A DNA stretch of 64,000 bases from Vermamoeba vermiformis (Eukaryota > Tubulinea > Echinamoebida). Each line of letters opens with the position of its first letter. Position 1 is the stretch's first letter. The notes under the pieces are model-generated. The model had not been told where the DNA came from, searched no databases, and saw only the letters and a program-made list of their open reading frames with translations. Positions 22,086 to 32,979 of this stretch are shown one piece after another. The DNA is taken from NCBI GenBank assembly GCA_045837725.1, contig JBEWZL010000079.1, positions 16,352 through 80,351 on the forward strand, written 5' to 3'. The position numbers and the translations under genes are program-made.

Positions 22086-22645
22086 CTAGCAACTTGTAAA
22101 ATATGAATATATTGATTAATCTATTCACTCTCGCAGTCTCAATTCAATTTCGCCAGGCCAAGAGAAAAATATTTCAATTCTTTTATTGATCTAAATCCGC
22201 CTCCAGGTACACTAACTCCGATCTCGAATCCTCGTTAAGAAATAATGTAAAGCATCATTATTTCTAATAGTAACCGCGATTTCATTCTTATGCATTGCGG
22301 ATCTTATTGAATCACGATAGTAAATTGATTGTTTCTACCGGCCGTATAATTGTTCCTCGTTAGGTTTCGCCGCAATAATCATATTTAATATAATAGAATC
22401 TTCTTTTAACATTAAACTGGTTGATCCAGCGTATCTTTTCATTTTTCATTTCCGCAATGTCTGTTGTGAACAAAAACTTTTAATTAAATTAAATATATAA
22501 GCTCTGTAATCACTGTTAGCAATTCTGTAAGATAAGATAGGATGGATCGAGCTTATTTTTAAATTTTTACATTTTTATTAATTTTTTTGGTGTATCAAAC
22601 AATTATGACATAAAAATTAATACAACAATCCGCAATTAGAGATTA
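22086..22645. other. Intergenic, convergent gene ends
   Basis: About 560 bp between the transporter and the minus-strand 14-3-3 gene. I see AT-rich sequence with no coding frame, tRNA or repeat. It should hold the 3' UTRs and polyadenylation signals of both genes. Confidence 0.5.
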
Positions 22646-23395
22646 TTATTTATCCTCGTCATCGTGACCCTCCTCAGCGTCACCTTGCAAGTCGGATGTC
22701 CACAAAGTCAAGTTGTCACGCAACAATTGCATAATAACTGTGCTATCCTTGTAGCTATCTTCGGATAATTTGTCCAATTCGGTAATAGCGTCGTCGAAGG
22801 CTTGCTTGGCGAGTTGGCAGGCCTTGTCGGGGCTGTTCAAGATCTCGTAGTAAAACACAGAGAAGTTCAAGGCCAATCCGAGGCGAATAGGGTGAGTAGA
22901 GGCCAAATCCTTGGCGGCAATATCGGCGGCAGACTTGTAGGAGTCGTGGGAGTGGTCAGCGGATTCCTTGCGAGCATCTCCAGTCTTGAATTCAGCGAGG
23001 TATCTCCAGTAGTCACCCTTCATCTTGTAATAGAAGACCTTTGACTCGGCGCTTTGTGAAGAGGGAATCAAGTGGTTGTCCAACACGTTAAGGATGTCTT
23101 GGCAGATCTTGTTGAGCTCTTCTTCAACCTTCTTTCTGTAATCTCGGATGCGACGAACATTATTTTCGTTGCCCTTGTTCTCTTCCTTCTGTTCAATCGA
23201 GGAAATGATTCTCCATGAAGCTCTGCGCGAACCAACAACGTTCTTGTAGGCAACAGAGAGCAAATTTCGCTCTTCAACAGTTAATTCGACATTCAGATCG
23301 GCAACTTTCTTCATTGCCTCGACCATTTCGTCGTAGCGTTCAGCTTGCTCAGAGAGCTTAGCCATGTAGACGTTGTCTTCGCGAGATTCAGCCAT
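22646..23395 (-). CDS. 14-3-3 protein
   Basis: Intronless reading frame of about 249 residues, the usual 14-3-3 length. The start is taken at [20 protein letters not shown] (ATG at 23395); the frame is open 19 codons further but those do not resemble the family. Signature 1 is [20 protein letters not shown], and signature 2 is represented by the run ending TLWTSDLQ. The phosphopeptide-binding residues K (in YKNVVG), R (in GSRRASWR) and the RY pair (in DYWRYLAEF) are present. The acidic tail ends GHDDEDK. 14-3-3 dimers bind phosphoserine/threonine partners in the cytosol. Lack of introns is notable in this intron-rich region but common for highly expressed genes. Confidence 0.97.
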   Translation of the reverse strand: MAESREDNVYMAKLSEQAERYDEMVEAMKKVADLNVELTVEERNLLSVAYKNVVGSRRASWRIISSIEQKEENKGNENNVRRIRDYRKKVEEELNKICQDILNVLDNHLIPSSQSAESKVFYYKMKGDYWRYLAEFKTGDARKESADHSHDSYKSAADIAAKDLASTHPIRLGLALNFSVFYYEILNSPDKACQLAKQAFDDAITELDKLSEDSYKDSTVIMQLLRDNLTLWTSDLQGDAEEGHDDEDK

Positions 23396-24114
23396 TGTTG
23401 TATTGTGTGTGGGAGGTGATTGAATTAAATTGAAAATAAAATCTTTTGACATTTGTAGGTGCCCTGGTTCATCACGTGCTAGATATGATCAAGATACGAC
23501 GCCGTTTATTATTGATATGCCGTGAGTTAGTGTACAACAGCTGGGCTCTAAATATGACGCAATCTTCGGATGTCAAATCTCATCGTGTGTTGACAAAAAA
23601 GATATTTTTATAAGCTGAAAATCATTGTCCTATAAACACGCCTATCCCAGTAAGTAATATTTATTCGACAATTATCGATTTAATATTAATTAAATACTAA
23701 ATTACCTTTACCGCCTTTTCATCTCGATCGAAATTCAAATTCCCTAATCTTTCATTTCGATAATAAGTAAATTCCTCCATAATTTTTATCCACGTCCATA
23801 TCGTAGATTATTCACATTCGTCAAGACTAGAACGTGAATTATTCCGAGCGCAACCTCAGTTTCTCGTGATCTGCTTCTCACGACAGCCCTTTCATTGTAG
23901 ATTGACTACGTCAGTTGTGTTCATGAACAATAAGGATAAAGAAGTCTGAGAGTGTGAGTTTCAGCCGGCTTTCCATTTTTTTGATCGGTTTTCATGAACG
24001 GTCAGAGAAAAAATCAAAATTGATCGCGTCTTTTGGTCATTTTATAATAGTTTTGCTACTCTAGCAACACAAAAGACATAGTATTTTATTATATACATTT
24101 TTAATTGTTCTACA
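23396..24114. promoter_or_regulatory. Shared upstream region between divergent 14-3-3 and AMPK gamma genes
   Basis: About 720 bp separating two divergently transcribed genes. No coding frame is supported. It must contain both promoters and 5' UTRs. I see no clear TATA box or repeat, only AT-rich runs. Confidence 0.45.
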
Positions 24115-25310
24115 ATGGCCGACAGCGAAGATCAAAACACTGAGCAATGGCTCAAGAGTACCTTGCTTAGCCACGCGTTGCCCGGCGTATTTCTTAAAGG
24201 AAAATCAGTTGTTAGCGTCAGTAGAAACGATCCTATCGCCAAAGCCTTCAAGCTCATGGTCGAACACAAAATCCACTCAGTAGCCGTCTTCGATCCGACG
24301 TCCAAGAAGTATAGAGCATTCCTCGATATTCTTGACATCTTATGTCACGCTATGAACACCTTCCACTTGGCCGAGCTGGAGAGATCTTTTTCGATGATCT
24401 CGGTGCACGACCACTTCAGCAAGCACACGTGCGGCGAGCTCGCTAATATCTCTGAACGATCGGCTTATTTGCAAGTTAATGACGACGTGTCTCTTTGGGA
24501 CATTTTGGAGTTCTTCGTTGTTGCTGATGCAGTTCAAAGGTACCATCCCGTTTAATGAAACGTTTAGAGGAATACTTTTTCGAGTTTATCATCCTCATGC
24601 TACCATACTAATATTGTCTATTGTAGAGTAGCAGTAGTTACTAAAAAAGAAGAGATTGTTGGCGTCTGCTCTCGTCTGCGCCTGATCCACTTTTTCTCGC
24701 CTCATATTCTCAAATTCAGCATTGCTCGTAAATCGATCCAAGACATCAAGCTCGTAAGTATACCACTAATAGTAATCTTTCATATGAAGAAGTTCAATCA
24801 ATCAAGATCTCGGAAATTTGACAAATTGACACGATCAAGTTTCGTTCACTGAACGCGGTGACAAAGTGTCGGATCACAGTATTAATAATATAATGGTAGG
24901 GCATCAAGAAGGTGATTACAGTGAAGGCTAATTCAGCGGTCTCAGAGGCATTCAAGCTGATCCGCGATCAAGGTTTGAACAGTGTGGGCGTGGTTCATGA
25001 AGACAATGGACAATTGATCGGAAATATCTCCGCGTCGGATCTCAAAGTCGTAGGTCTTACCGGCGAGCTCTTTGGTAGAATGCTCTTATCTTGCCGTCAA
25101 TACTTGACCTTGATCCCGTCGAACCCGAACTTCACTTACCCGATCAGCGTGAATACGTCAACTACCGTTGAAGAATTGATCAAAAAGTTTGATATTGCTC
25201 ATGTGCATCGCATCTACGTGGTTGATAATCAGCAAATGCCTGTTGGTATTGTCAGTGTTTACGACGTGCTGAAGGCTCTCAAGGAAGACGTTGAAACTAT
25301 GGACAAATAG
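24115..25310 (+). CDS. AMPK gamma-type subunit with four CBS motifs
   Basis: Three exons (24115-24540, 24628-24754, 24902-25310). Four CBS motifs form two Bateman modules: VVSVSRNDPIAKAFKLMVEH, then a second motif around VNDDVSLWDILEFFVVADAV, a third at VITVKANSAVSEAFKLIRDQ, and a fourth at PISVNTSTTVEELIKKFDIA with VHRIYVVDNQQMPVGIVSVY. This is the layout of SNF1/AMPK gamma subunits, which bind AMP, ADP and ATP and tune the kinase to energy state. The N-terminus is short (about 28 residues before CBS1). Other four-CBS proteins without kinase partners exist, but the linear order and the HR-IYVVD motif fit gamma best. Stop TAG. Confidence 0.82.
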
Positions 25311-25572
25311 TGCTGCTAATTACGATGTTTTAGCTGGTGTAGGATATTAACGTTGCATGTAAATAATATAAAGACGATTGAGTATTGTCATATCTGGCCA
25401 TTTACTTCGTTAACTTCAAAGTAGGTCCACAGTGCGATCCAGGCTCTGAAAGTGTTCAGTCCTCTTTCTTCATTTGGAGCCGTGAAGCGTGCTGGGTTTT
25501 ACTGGCGATAATTTGGTCGCTGTTGCCAACCTATCATTTAGGGACGGATCTCGAGTGTATCAACGTGGTTCC

Positions 25573-26716
25573 TTAATCCAAATACTTCTTTAATATCGAA
25601 TAGTCCTTTGTATAGTGATAGAATAGTTGATCTTCGTCATATTTATATTCTTGGCCAATCGCAATGGCGTCTCTGAGCGCGATCCATTTCATGTACGGTT
25701 CGTGATCTTAAGTAGGTTCAAATAAGTTACAAAATTGACATATAAGAATGTAAATATAGTACCTGATTCATCTTGCGAAGCGTACATTGCCTCCGAGAGC
25801 ATCTACAATCAAATAATTATTAAAAAATAAATGACAAAAAATAAAATAATTGGCAATTTGTATTAATGACGACCGGCGCCAAATTCTAATATGATAAAAT
25901 ATATTGCATAGATTAAAATACCTTTTCTAATAATTCAGTTTGCTGAGCCACGGGATCTTGGAGATCAACAAACTCTTCATCTTTTGGCCCATCTGTATCA
26001 ACTACAACGACAGCTCTGTTCGAAATAGTTAGTTAATGTCTTATAATATTAATATTTTATTACCTTAGCGCGAACCACGGTCCATAAACTGGATGAATGC
26101 TCAAATGGATCGGATGCAGGTAAGCTAATCCGGAAACATGGCTTATTTTCTGCATGGAAACTAGTCTACCTAATTAAAAATATTAATTAAGCACGTTCAC
26201 TATTTAAGCACGTCTATTAAACGTACCTTTTCGAACTTCATTAGCATAGCGGATGTCATGAACGAGTTTCTCCCGTTCTAATAACGGTTTAAATATTGAG
26301 TCGATGGTGTCTTTTGTATATACATCTATAGGATGTGGAGAGTCTTGCAGTTTCTTATTTGACTTGTATTGAGCGACGAACGGGGTCCAAAAGTGTTTTG
26401 TATTTCCGATCAAGATCCCCAATGTGTTGGATCGATTAAAAGTAGGCAGTTTGTGGTCTACATGGACTGTTTCATTATACCTATGTTGTGACAGAATTTT
26501 AGACCGCGTCCTCTGGTAGAACGTAATTTTTGAGATTTGGATTTGCAATACTGGGTGTATTTTAACGATGGAATTAATAAATATTTATTCAAATATATTC
26601 GTATATTATTGTGCACGTGTAGAAAGTTTAACTAACCATTTAACTTGAAAGGGCTTGATGAGATCAAATCCCTTGTCTTTCAACGTGCTCGTAACAGTGC
26701 TTAATATCTTGTTCAT
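25573..26716 (-). CDS. MMACHC: MMACHC-like cobalamin-processing protein
   Basis: Five or more minus-strand exons, ATG at 26716 (MNKILSTVTSTLKDKGF), stop TAA at 25573-25575. Sequence marks of MMACHC (CblC) are DLIKPFQVKWY, NTLGILIGNTKHFWTPFV, ISHVSGLAYLH, IHLSIHPVYGPWFALRAVVV, EPYMKWIALRDAIAIGQEYK and LFYHYTKDY. In animals this cytosolic protein removes the upper ligand of incoming cobalamin (reductive decyanation or glutathione-dependent dealkylation) and passes it to methionine synthase and methylmalonyl-CoA mutase. Its presence implies vitamin B12 use and argues against a plant or typical fungal source. It is divergent from the next gene, with starts about 108 bp apart. Confidence 0.88.
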
Positions 26717-26824
26717 ATTTAATATAATATATATTGTACTTTTATGGTACTTTGTGCTGGTTACGGAGTCGCACGGACAAAAATAGTTCGTTGAACGTCT
26801 GCATTTTCCCAATTTTCGCCCACA

Positions 26825-29800
26825 ATGAACAATATCACGGGTGCTGCTAATTTTTTGCGAGGTAAATTCCATCAGACTAAAGAGAATTTGCCTGGCGTTA
26901 TTCGCGATGTATTCGAGCAAGACTCTTATGAAGGATCTTTTGAAGTCTCATTGAAGTTGAGTAAGTACTTAATATTATGACGTTGTTGCAAAAAATAACG
27001 ACATATCGATTAGAAGTACCTCGAATAATTTAAACAAATTTTAACGAATTTTTAAAAATGTTCAAATTTAAATTTCGGCATCCAGACCCAAACCGCTTTG
27101 TTTTTTCCACTGATTAATGCTATTATTTAGAAAATGGAGTTCAAACAAAATTTACGCTCGATTTTTCGAAGGAGTTGCGAAAGAACGACTACGATTTTTC
27201 GGAGCAAGCCCGTCTCGAGTTAGGTTTATCGAGCATTGACGAAATATATCTTCAAACCGAAGAATTGGGCATCGCTTCATTGCCTCCACACGATTTGAGA
27301 CTAAAGTAAGTTATTAAAGTCCTTCTTTGTAACTGAACTTCCTTTTTAGGAAAATGCCTTCCTTCCTCACAAAAATGACCAATCTTACGTCTCTTCGTTT
27401 GGAAAATCATAAACTTGTATCATTGAGCCTTCAGACTCTTCAGCCACTCCAAAAATTACAAAATTTGGCCTTGATCAACTGCGAGATCCGCGTGCTGTCC
27501 GAATTGACGAAGATTAAGCAGCTCAAAGTCCTCGATTTATCTTCTAATTTATTAGAGGAGCTTATTTCTGACTTTGGTAAGCTTAGCTTTTCCTTTTGCC
27601 AACAATTAAAACTAACGGTTCTATTTTTAGGCGAGATGAGCAATCTCGAAGTGCTAAATTTAGAAGACAACAAGTTGACCTTCGTCTTCAATAATATTAG
27701 CAAGGTCAACTTGCCCAACTTACGCGAGATTAATTTATCGAAGAACATGGTACGCTTTTATTTTTTGTTACCTCGGATCGAGATCTGACTTTGATTTTCA
27801 GCTTGGTACGCCATACGGATCGATCCCTGGCTTCTCGGGCAAATCTAATCAACTCCCGTCGTTCGAGTCACTGAAGAGCCTAAAGATCGTCGTAAGTTAT
27901 TATTTTGAAAGTCGATCCGGATCTGGCTATTAATCATGTATTGTAGATGCTCTCTAAAAATTACTATGAAGAGATTCCATCACAATTGATGCAATTAAGT
28001 AAACTCGAAGAAGTTGCCATTGAAGACAACAAAGTTAAAAAACTGCCGAAAAATCTCGCGGATCTTGCCGCACTCACCAAATTGAACGTGAGCGGCAACA
28101 AGTTAAGATCGATCGATGGTACGCATTGAAATTTCACTGAAATTCACATGCATAACTAAAATCGTCGTTTCAGAGGCTTGCAACTGTCCCAATTTGATCT
28201 TCCTTGCCGCTTCAAATAACGAAATTGAAAAAATTCCCGAAGACATTGCCAAGTTAAAAGAGCTTCGTACATTGAGTTTGGACAACAACAGAATTTCTGC
28301 AATGCCTGATGCTCTGTTCACTTTGGTCTTATTGAACAAGCTTCATTTGAACGACAACAAAATCGAACAATTGCCGCTGAAAATTCAAAACTTGGTTAAT
28401 TTGTTAGAATTTAACATTGCCGAAAACAAATTGCAAGATATTCCTACTGGTAAGGTCCAAAAGATTATAGATTAATTATTGCGTTAACCATTCTTTGCAG
28501 AAATTTCCGCGTTGAACAAGTTGCTCAAGTTGGATCTGTCAAATAACTCGCTCAAAGGCCTTCCTTATGGCATTGGCAGTTTGACTCAGGTAAAACAAGA
28601 AAAAAAAAAAAAAGAGATCTCAAAATGAACCGTTAATAATTTTATATTTTTAGCTTAAAGTTCTCGGCTTGACTGGCAACAAGTTGCAAATTATTCCTGC
28701 TACATTCAGCAACATTCGTTTATTGACTGAACTTACTGTCGCAAATATTATGGTTTATCACGGTACGAAAAAAAGACGATCTTAATTAATTAGTGATCGT
28801 TAATTTATAACCAATCTTTGCAGATGCGTACAGTCAAATTCAAGCTAAGACTATCGATGCCACGGCTTCGAAAAAAGATTCAGAAAAGAATATGACGCAA
28901 TTGGTCGTGTTGAGCAGAATGGCCATTCATCCAATGCTTATTTTTGCCTTAGCTTATGCTTCAGGAAAAGGTAACAGTTTTTCACGTGCAACCAAAAAAC
29001 TGCATTTATTCTTATTCTGAGACTAATTGAATTATTCCAGACAGCGAAAATTCCTCGGCCTTTGTGCAAGAAGGCGGCATTGACGAGTTGTTGCGCATTA
29101 TCAAGTCGTCAGCTGACAAGGAGTTGCAGTACACCGCCATCAACTCGTTGAAACTGATGTCTATGAACGGTACGTGAAACAATTATTGCCTTGTAAAAAA
29201 ACCGAACTAATTCCTGGCATTTTAGAGGAAATTAGCGATCGTGCCAAGACTATTATTCCCGTAAGAAAATTTAATTGTAAAAAAGTACGATGGAAGCTTA
29301 ATTAATTGTGGAATTTAGAGCTTGTTAGAGGTTCTCGTCAACTTGGTGAAAACTTCAAAAGACAACGAGATTATTGCCAATGCATTAGACATATTTGGCA
29401 ATCTCGTGCTGAGTGGTCAGTACAACTTATAATATTATCGATTGTTAGGCTATCTAAACTCAGCTTTTTTTCTTGCCAGCTGATATTCGAGACGAAGCGC
29501 ATGCCAAGTACGGTCATGGTTTCATCAGTGATTTGTTGTCATCGGAGGTTCAATCGGTCCAAGAAGCTGCACGCAAAGCATTGGCTGCTTATGGCATTGT
29601 TGCATTCACTACAAAACCTGCGACAGGCAAGCGAGGCATCAGAATTCTCGGTAAGTTACTTCTTGGAAAAAATTCCTGATTATTTTTCATTTTTTGATTC
29701 GTTCGTTAGCTCTCGATGGCGGAGGTACCCGTGCTGTCGCTACCACGGAGATTTTAAAGGAGATTGAAGAAGCCACTGGCAAAAAGGTAGGACCAATTCT

Positions 29801-31015
29801 TCGAGCTGAAAAAAAGGTTCGTTTTGACTAGTTTTTCAGATTTACGAAATGTTCGATATGGTTGCTGGTGTATCAACTGGTGCGATTATTAGTCAGTTCT
29901 CGGCAATCAGAAAGTTGAACATGGAGCAGATCCAACAGAAATATCGAACACTGTGCACGGCCATCTTTTCAACAAAATCAAAAACTGACAAAGCGACTGA
30001 TAGCTTTGTCAATAATAACAAGGCTTGGCAGAAATTGGTCGGAATTAAGAGTTTGTTCAGAGTAAGCAGATTGCCTAATTAGGATGAAATTTCATTTGAC
30101 ACGTGATATTTTTTTCAGACGGGCTCGTTGTACAACAGTCAGAGTTACGAGAACATTTGTTTGGCTGAGTGTGGTCCTGCGCGTATGATTGACACTGCAG
30201 CCACCACAGATGTCAAAGTCTTGTTCATTACAACGTCCGTCAGTTACGTGCCACTGGAGCCACGTGTCATCAGAAACTACAACTTGCCGCCTGGTGTCAC
30301 TTCGAAGTACATCGGTGACGCTAACTGGCCTGGATGGTACGTACTATTGTATACTTTAGTATACCTTGTCGACTTATAATTTTTACTTTAGGCTCGGAGT
30401 TCGTGCTTCTAGTGCAGCGCCGCCATACTTTGAAGAGTGCAAGGTCAGCAACGAGACGTTTGTTGACGGAGGTCTCGTGATCAACAACCCAACGGCAGTG
30501 GCCATTCATGAAGCAAAGTTGTTGTGGCCCGACAGACCGATCGACTTGGTGCTGTCTCTCGGAACAGGTAAACAAATTTGTGCAAAGTTTAGTTAATGTG
30601 CTAACATTTCCTTTTTAGGCAAACCACCTCGCACTGAAGTCAAGGACAAAAACTTCTATCTCACTATGGCTAATGCGCTCGTTGATTCTGCTACTGAAAT
30701 TGACAAGTAAGATCCAATCCGTGAAAATCGCTTGCCATAAAAGGAAATTAATCTTTGTTTTTCAGAACGCACCAAATAGTCGAAACATTTATGCCTGCAA
30801 ACACTTACTTCCGATTCCAATTTGCTAATCCTGCGTTTTCGTGCGATTTGGTAAGTCCTCGTTAAAAAATACTATTTTTGTACGGTGACTTATTGTCATT
30901 GTAGGACGAAACTAATGCAAAGAAATTGGATGCTATGCAAACAGCAGCACGAGATTTCTTGGCTGAGAACAAAGCGAGCTTTGACGCTGTCGTGAAAATT
31001 TTGTCGCAAGAATAG
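26825..31015 (+). CDS. LRR - armadillo-like - patatin phospholipase
   Basis: Large gene with more than 15 short introns, ATG at 26825 (MNNITGAANFLRGKF), stop TAG at 31013-31015. Order: about 100 N-terminal residues; a leucine-rich-repeat solenoid (from NLTSLRLENHKLVSLSL through KLLKLDLSNNSLKGLPYGIG); an armadillo-like helical stretch (EGGIDELLRIIKSSADKEL); then a patatin domain. Catalytic signs are the oxyanion loop ALDGGGTRAVATTEIL, the nucleophile elbow GVSTGAI (Ser) and VDGGLVINNPTAVA (Asp), the Ser-Asp dyad of calcium-independent phospholipase A2. It should hydrolyse acyl esters of phospholipids or other lipids. LRR and ARM parts before a patatin domain recall plant and protist patatin-related proteins and imply regulated recruitment. 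No membrane span seen. Confidence 0.9.
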
Positions 31016-31048
31016 AAACAACAGACTTTTTTTACATAATACAATGAG

Positions 31049-32910
31049 TTAATACTTGGTGTTAATCGATAATTTCTCGAATAAAGACTCGGGTAGTATA
31101 TCTTGTAGTTCAATTGGGTGCCAGTTATCTTTGTTCTTGCGGATGTGTTTCAAACAGAGCTCGGTAAGAGTACCAACACCCTTCAGTTTCAATGAAAGTA
31201 ATTGGCCTAAAGGTTTCTTCTCATCTTCTTCCCTGCGCGACCTTTTATTATTAGCCTGCCTAAAATAGCTATTTTTCAACTCTTACCATGACTCAGTAGT
31301 GCTAAAAGTCACGTATAAATTGTTGCCGTCAGGTGAAAAGTCAAGTCCTGTGTTACGAAAAGGTGCTTTGACATTTTCTCGTGGCAACGTGAACTTTTGG
31401 ACTATTTGAAAGGTCGTATAATCGACAATATAAACGTGACCAACATTAGCAGCCGCGTAAGCCAAAAGTTTTTGATTTGAATTTGGATGAAATTTCACGT
31501 TCTCTATCGCATGAATTCTCCAGTATTCCTCCTCGTCTTCCTTAAGCACTTGTGGAACTCCGTAAGTGGCTACTAATTGAATGTCCAAATCGTTGTTTGA
31601 CTCCACTTTGAACGAGAATAAATAGACTTCCCCGTGCTCGCAAGACACTGCAAAGCAAGATTCATCGGGGGCCCAGTGAGCTGTGTGACAATTACCTAGA
31701 TTCGGTGAGTTACTGTTATTACCATATAAGGAAATATCATGACAAAGACCTACCTAGCACACCAAAAGTTTTACGTATTTTGTAAACACACCTGCCGTTG
31801 TCAGGCACTATTTCATACACATAAATCTGAGCCATTCATGAGTACTATTTTCCGCGAATAAAATAATTTTATACGTACTTGTTGTTTATCGCCAATCGCA
31901 ACCATGAATCTGTTCGAAGGAGAAACCTATTGGTTTGAACGATTAATTATTCATAATAATAATATTATATTTTAGATCTTACGCCGACGCCTCCTGCACA
32001 TGTTTTGTAAGCGACAAGTGGCACGGGAATTGCGTGAACGAGTTGTAAACTTTCAACTTCGAATGCTAATTTGCGTCGTTAGTAATTAAAGCAATTAAAT
32101 AATAGCCTCGGTATTACATACTCTTTATGGCGAGGTTCCAAGAATTTAGAGCGACTACAACGTAATCTTTGCCGTCGTATTCGTAAAAGCTGAATCCGTT
32201 CACCATTTCGTACGCCTCTGATTTGCTGATTTGAGATACTCTAATTATGAGGTCAATATTGTGCCGAAATATATAAGTCTTGAGTTTAAATTAAAACGTA
32301 TGTACTTACTGCAGGGATCCCAAAGTTAACCTCGATATCGTTCCTTCCATATCGCCAAAAAATACATAATTTTTGTGTGCTTTAATGGCTGTTAACGGAT
32401 TGTAATTAACGGTGTTTGACACATCGCAAAGCACGCGAATCTGAATTAATTTGGATCAGAAAAATCTCAGAATAACCAAAATAAATTATCTTAATTTACC
32501 TTCTTTTGTTCTCGATTAAATTCTAAAATTTTATCCGTTCCACAAATAAATAAGCAGTCAGGATAAAGCGGTGTGCAAGTTATTCGATCTCGCAATTGAC
32601 TGTGTCCTTGGAGCCCTTCGTAGATATCATAAATATATTCGCACACATTTGGCTCTTTAAACACTAATGGCTCGAAGAAATCTTGCGGATCTTCCGTTTC
32701 AATTTTTCTTTCTTTCGTGATAGGCCTTACATCCACAAGATTTAGCTCTGCTGGTGGACCTACTGGTTGAACAATCAACGGTGCAGCTTGTTCCATCAAA
32801 TAATCTTGTCTATGGGTGTGAGTTGTGATTTTTGGCGTAAATGGGACGGTCTGTGACCCTAGGAAAGAAGTTTGGTCAAAAAAATTGATTCGAGCCACAG
32901 GCGTCAACAT
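31049..32910 (-). CDS. Beta-propeller-like protein with an elongin/SOCS-box-like C-terminus
   Basis: Multi-exon minus-strand gene, ATG at 32910 (MLTPVARINFFDQTS), stop TAA at 31049-31051. Repeated propeller blades are suggested by CTPLYPDCLFICGTDKILEF, AIKAHKNYVFFGDMEGTISR, HWAPDESCFAVSCEHGEVYL, KFHPNSNQKLLAYAAANVGH and GLDFSPDGNNLYVTFST. The tail VGTLTELCLKHI followed by LPESLFEKL matches the LxxLC...LP pattern of elongin-C-binding BC/SOCS boxes, so a cullin ubiquitin-ligase adaptor role is possible. This is inference from a short motif. The start is about 70 bp from that of the divergent F-box propeller gene, which may hint at a shared origin or regulation. The 3' end lies 33 bp from the convergent phospholipase gene. 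Confidence 0.65.
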
Positions 32911-32979
32911 TGCAACGTAAAATTGACTATAATACCTCACGGAAACATAAGCAATTGACTTAGTCTAGTGCACGTGCAA

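Noticed and set aside
22428-22446. Resemblance to the conserved 5' end of small-subunit rRNA (CTGGTTGATCC)
   Set aside because: Only about a dozen bases match and the following sequence is unrelated; no rRNA gene is present.
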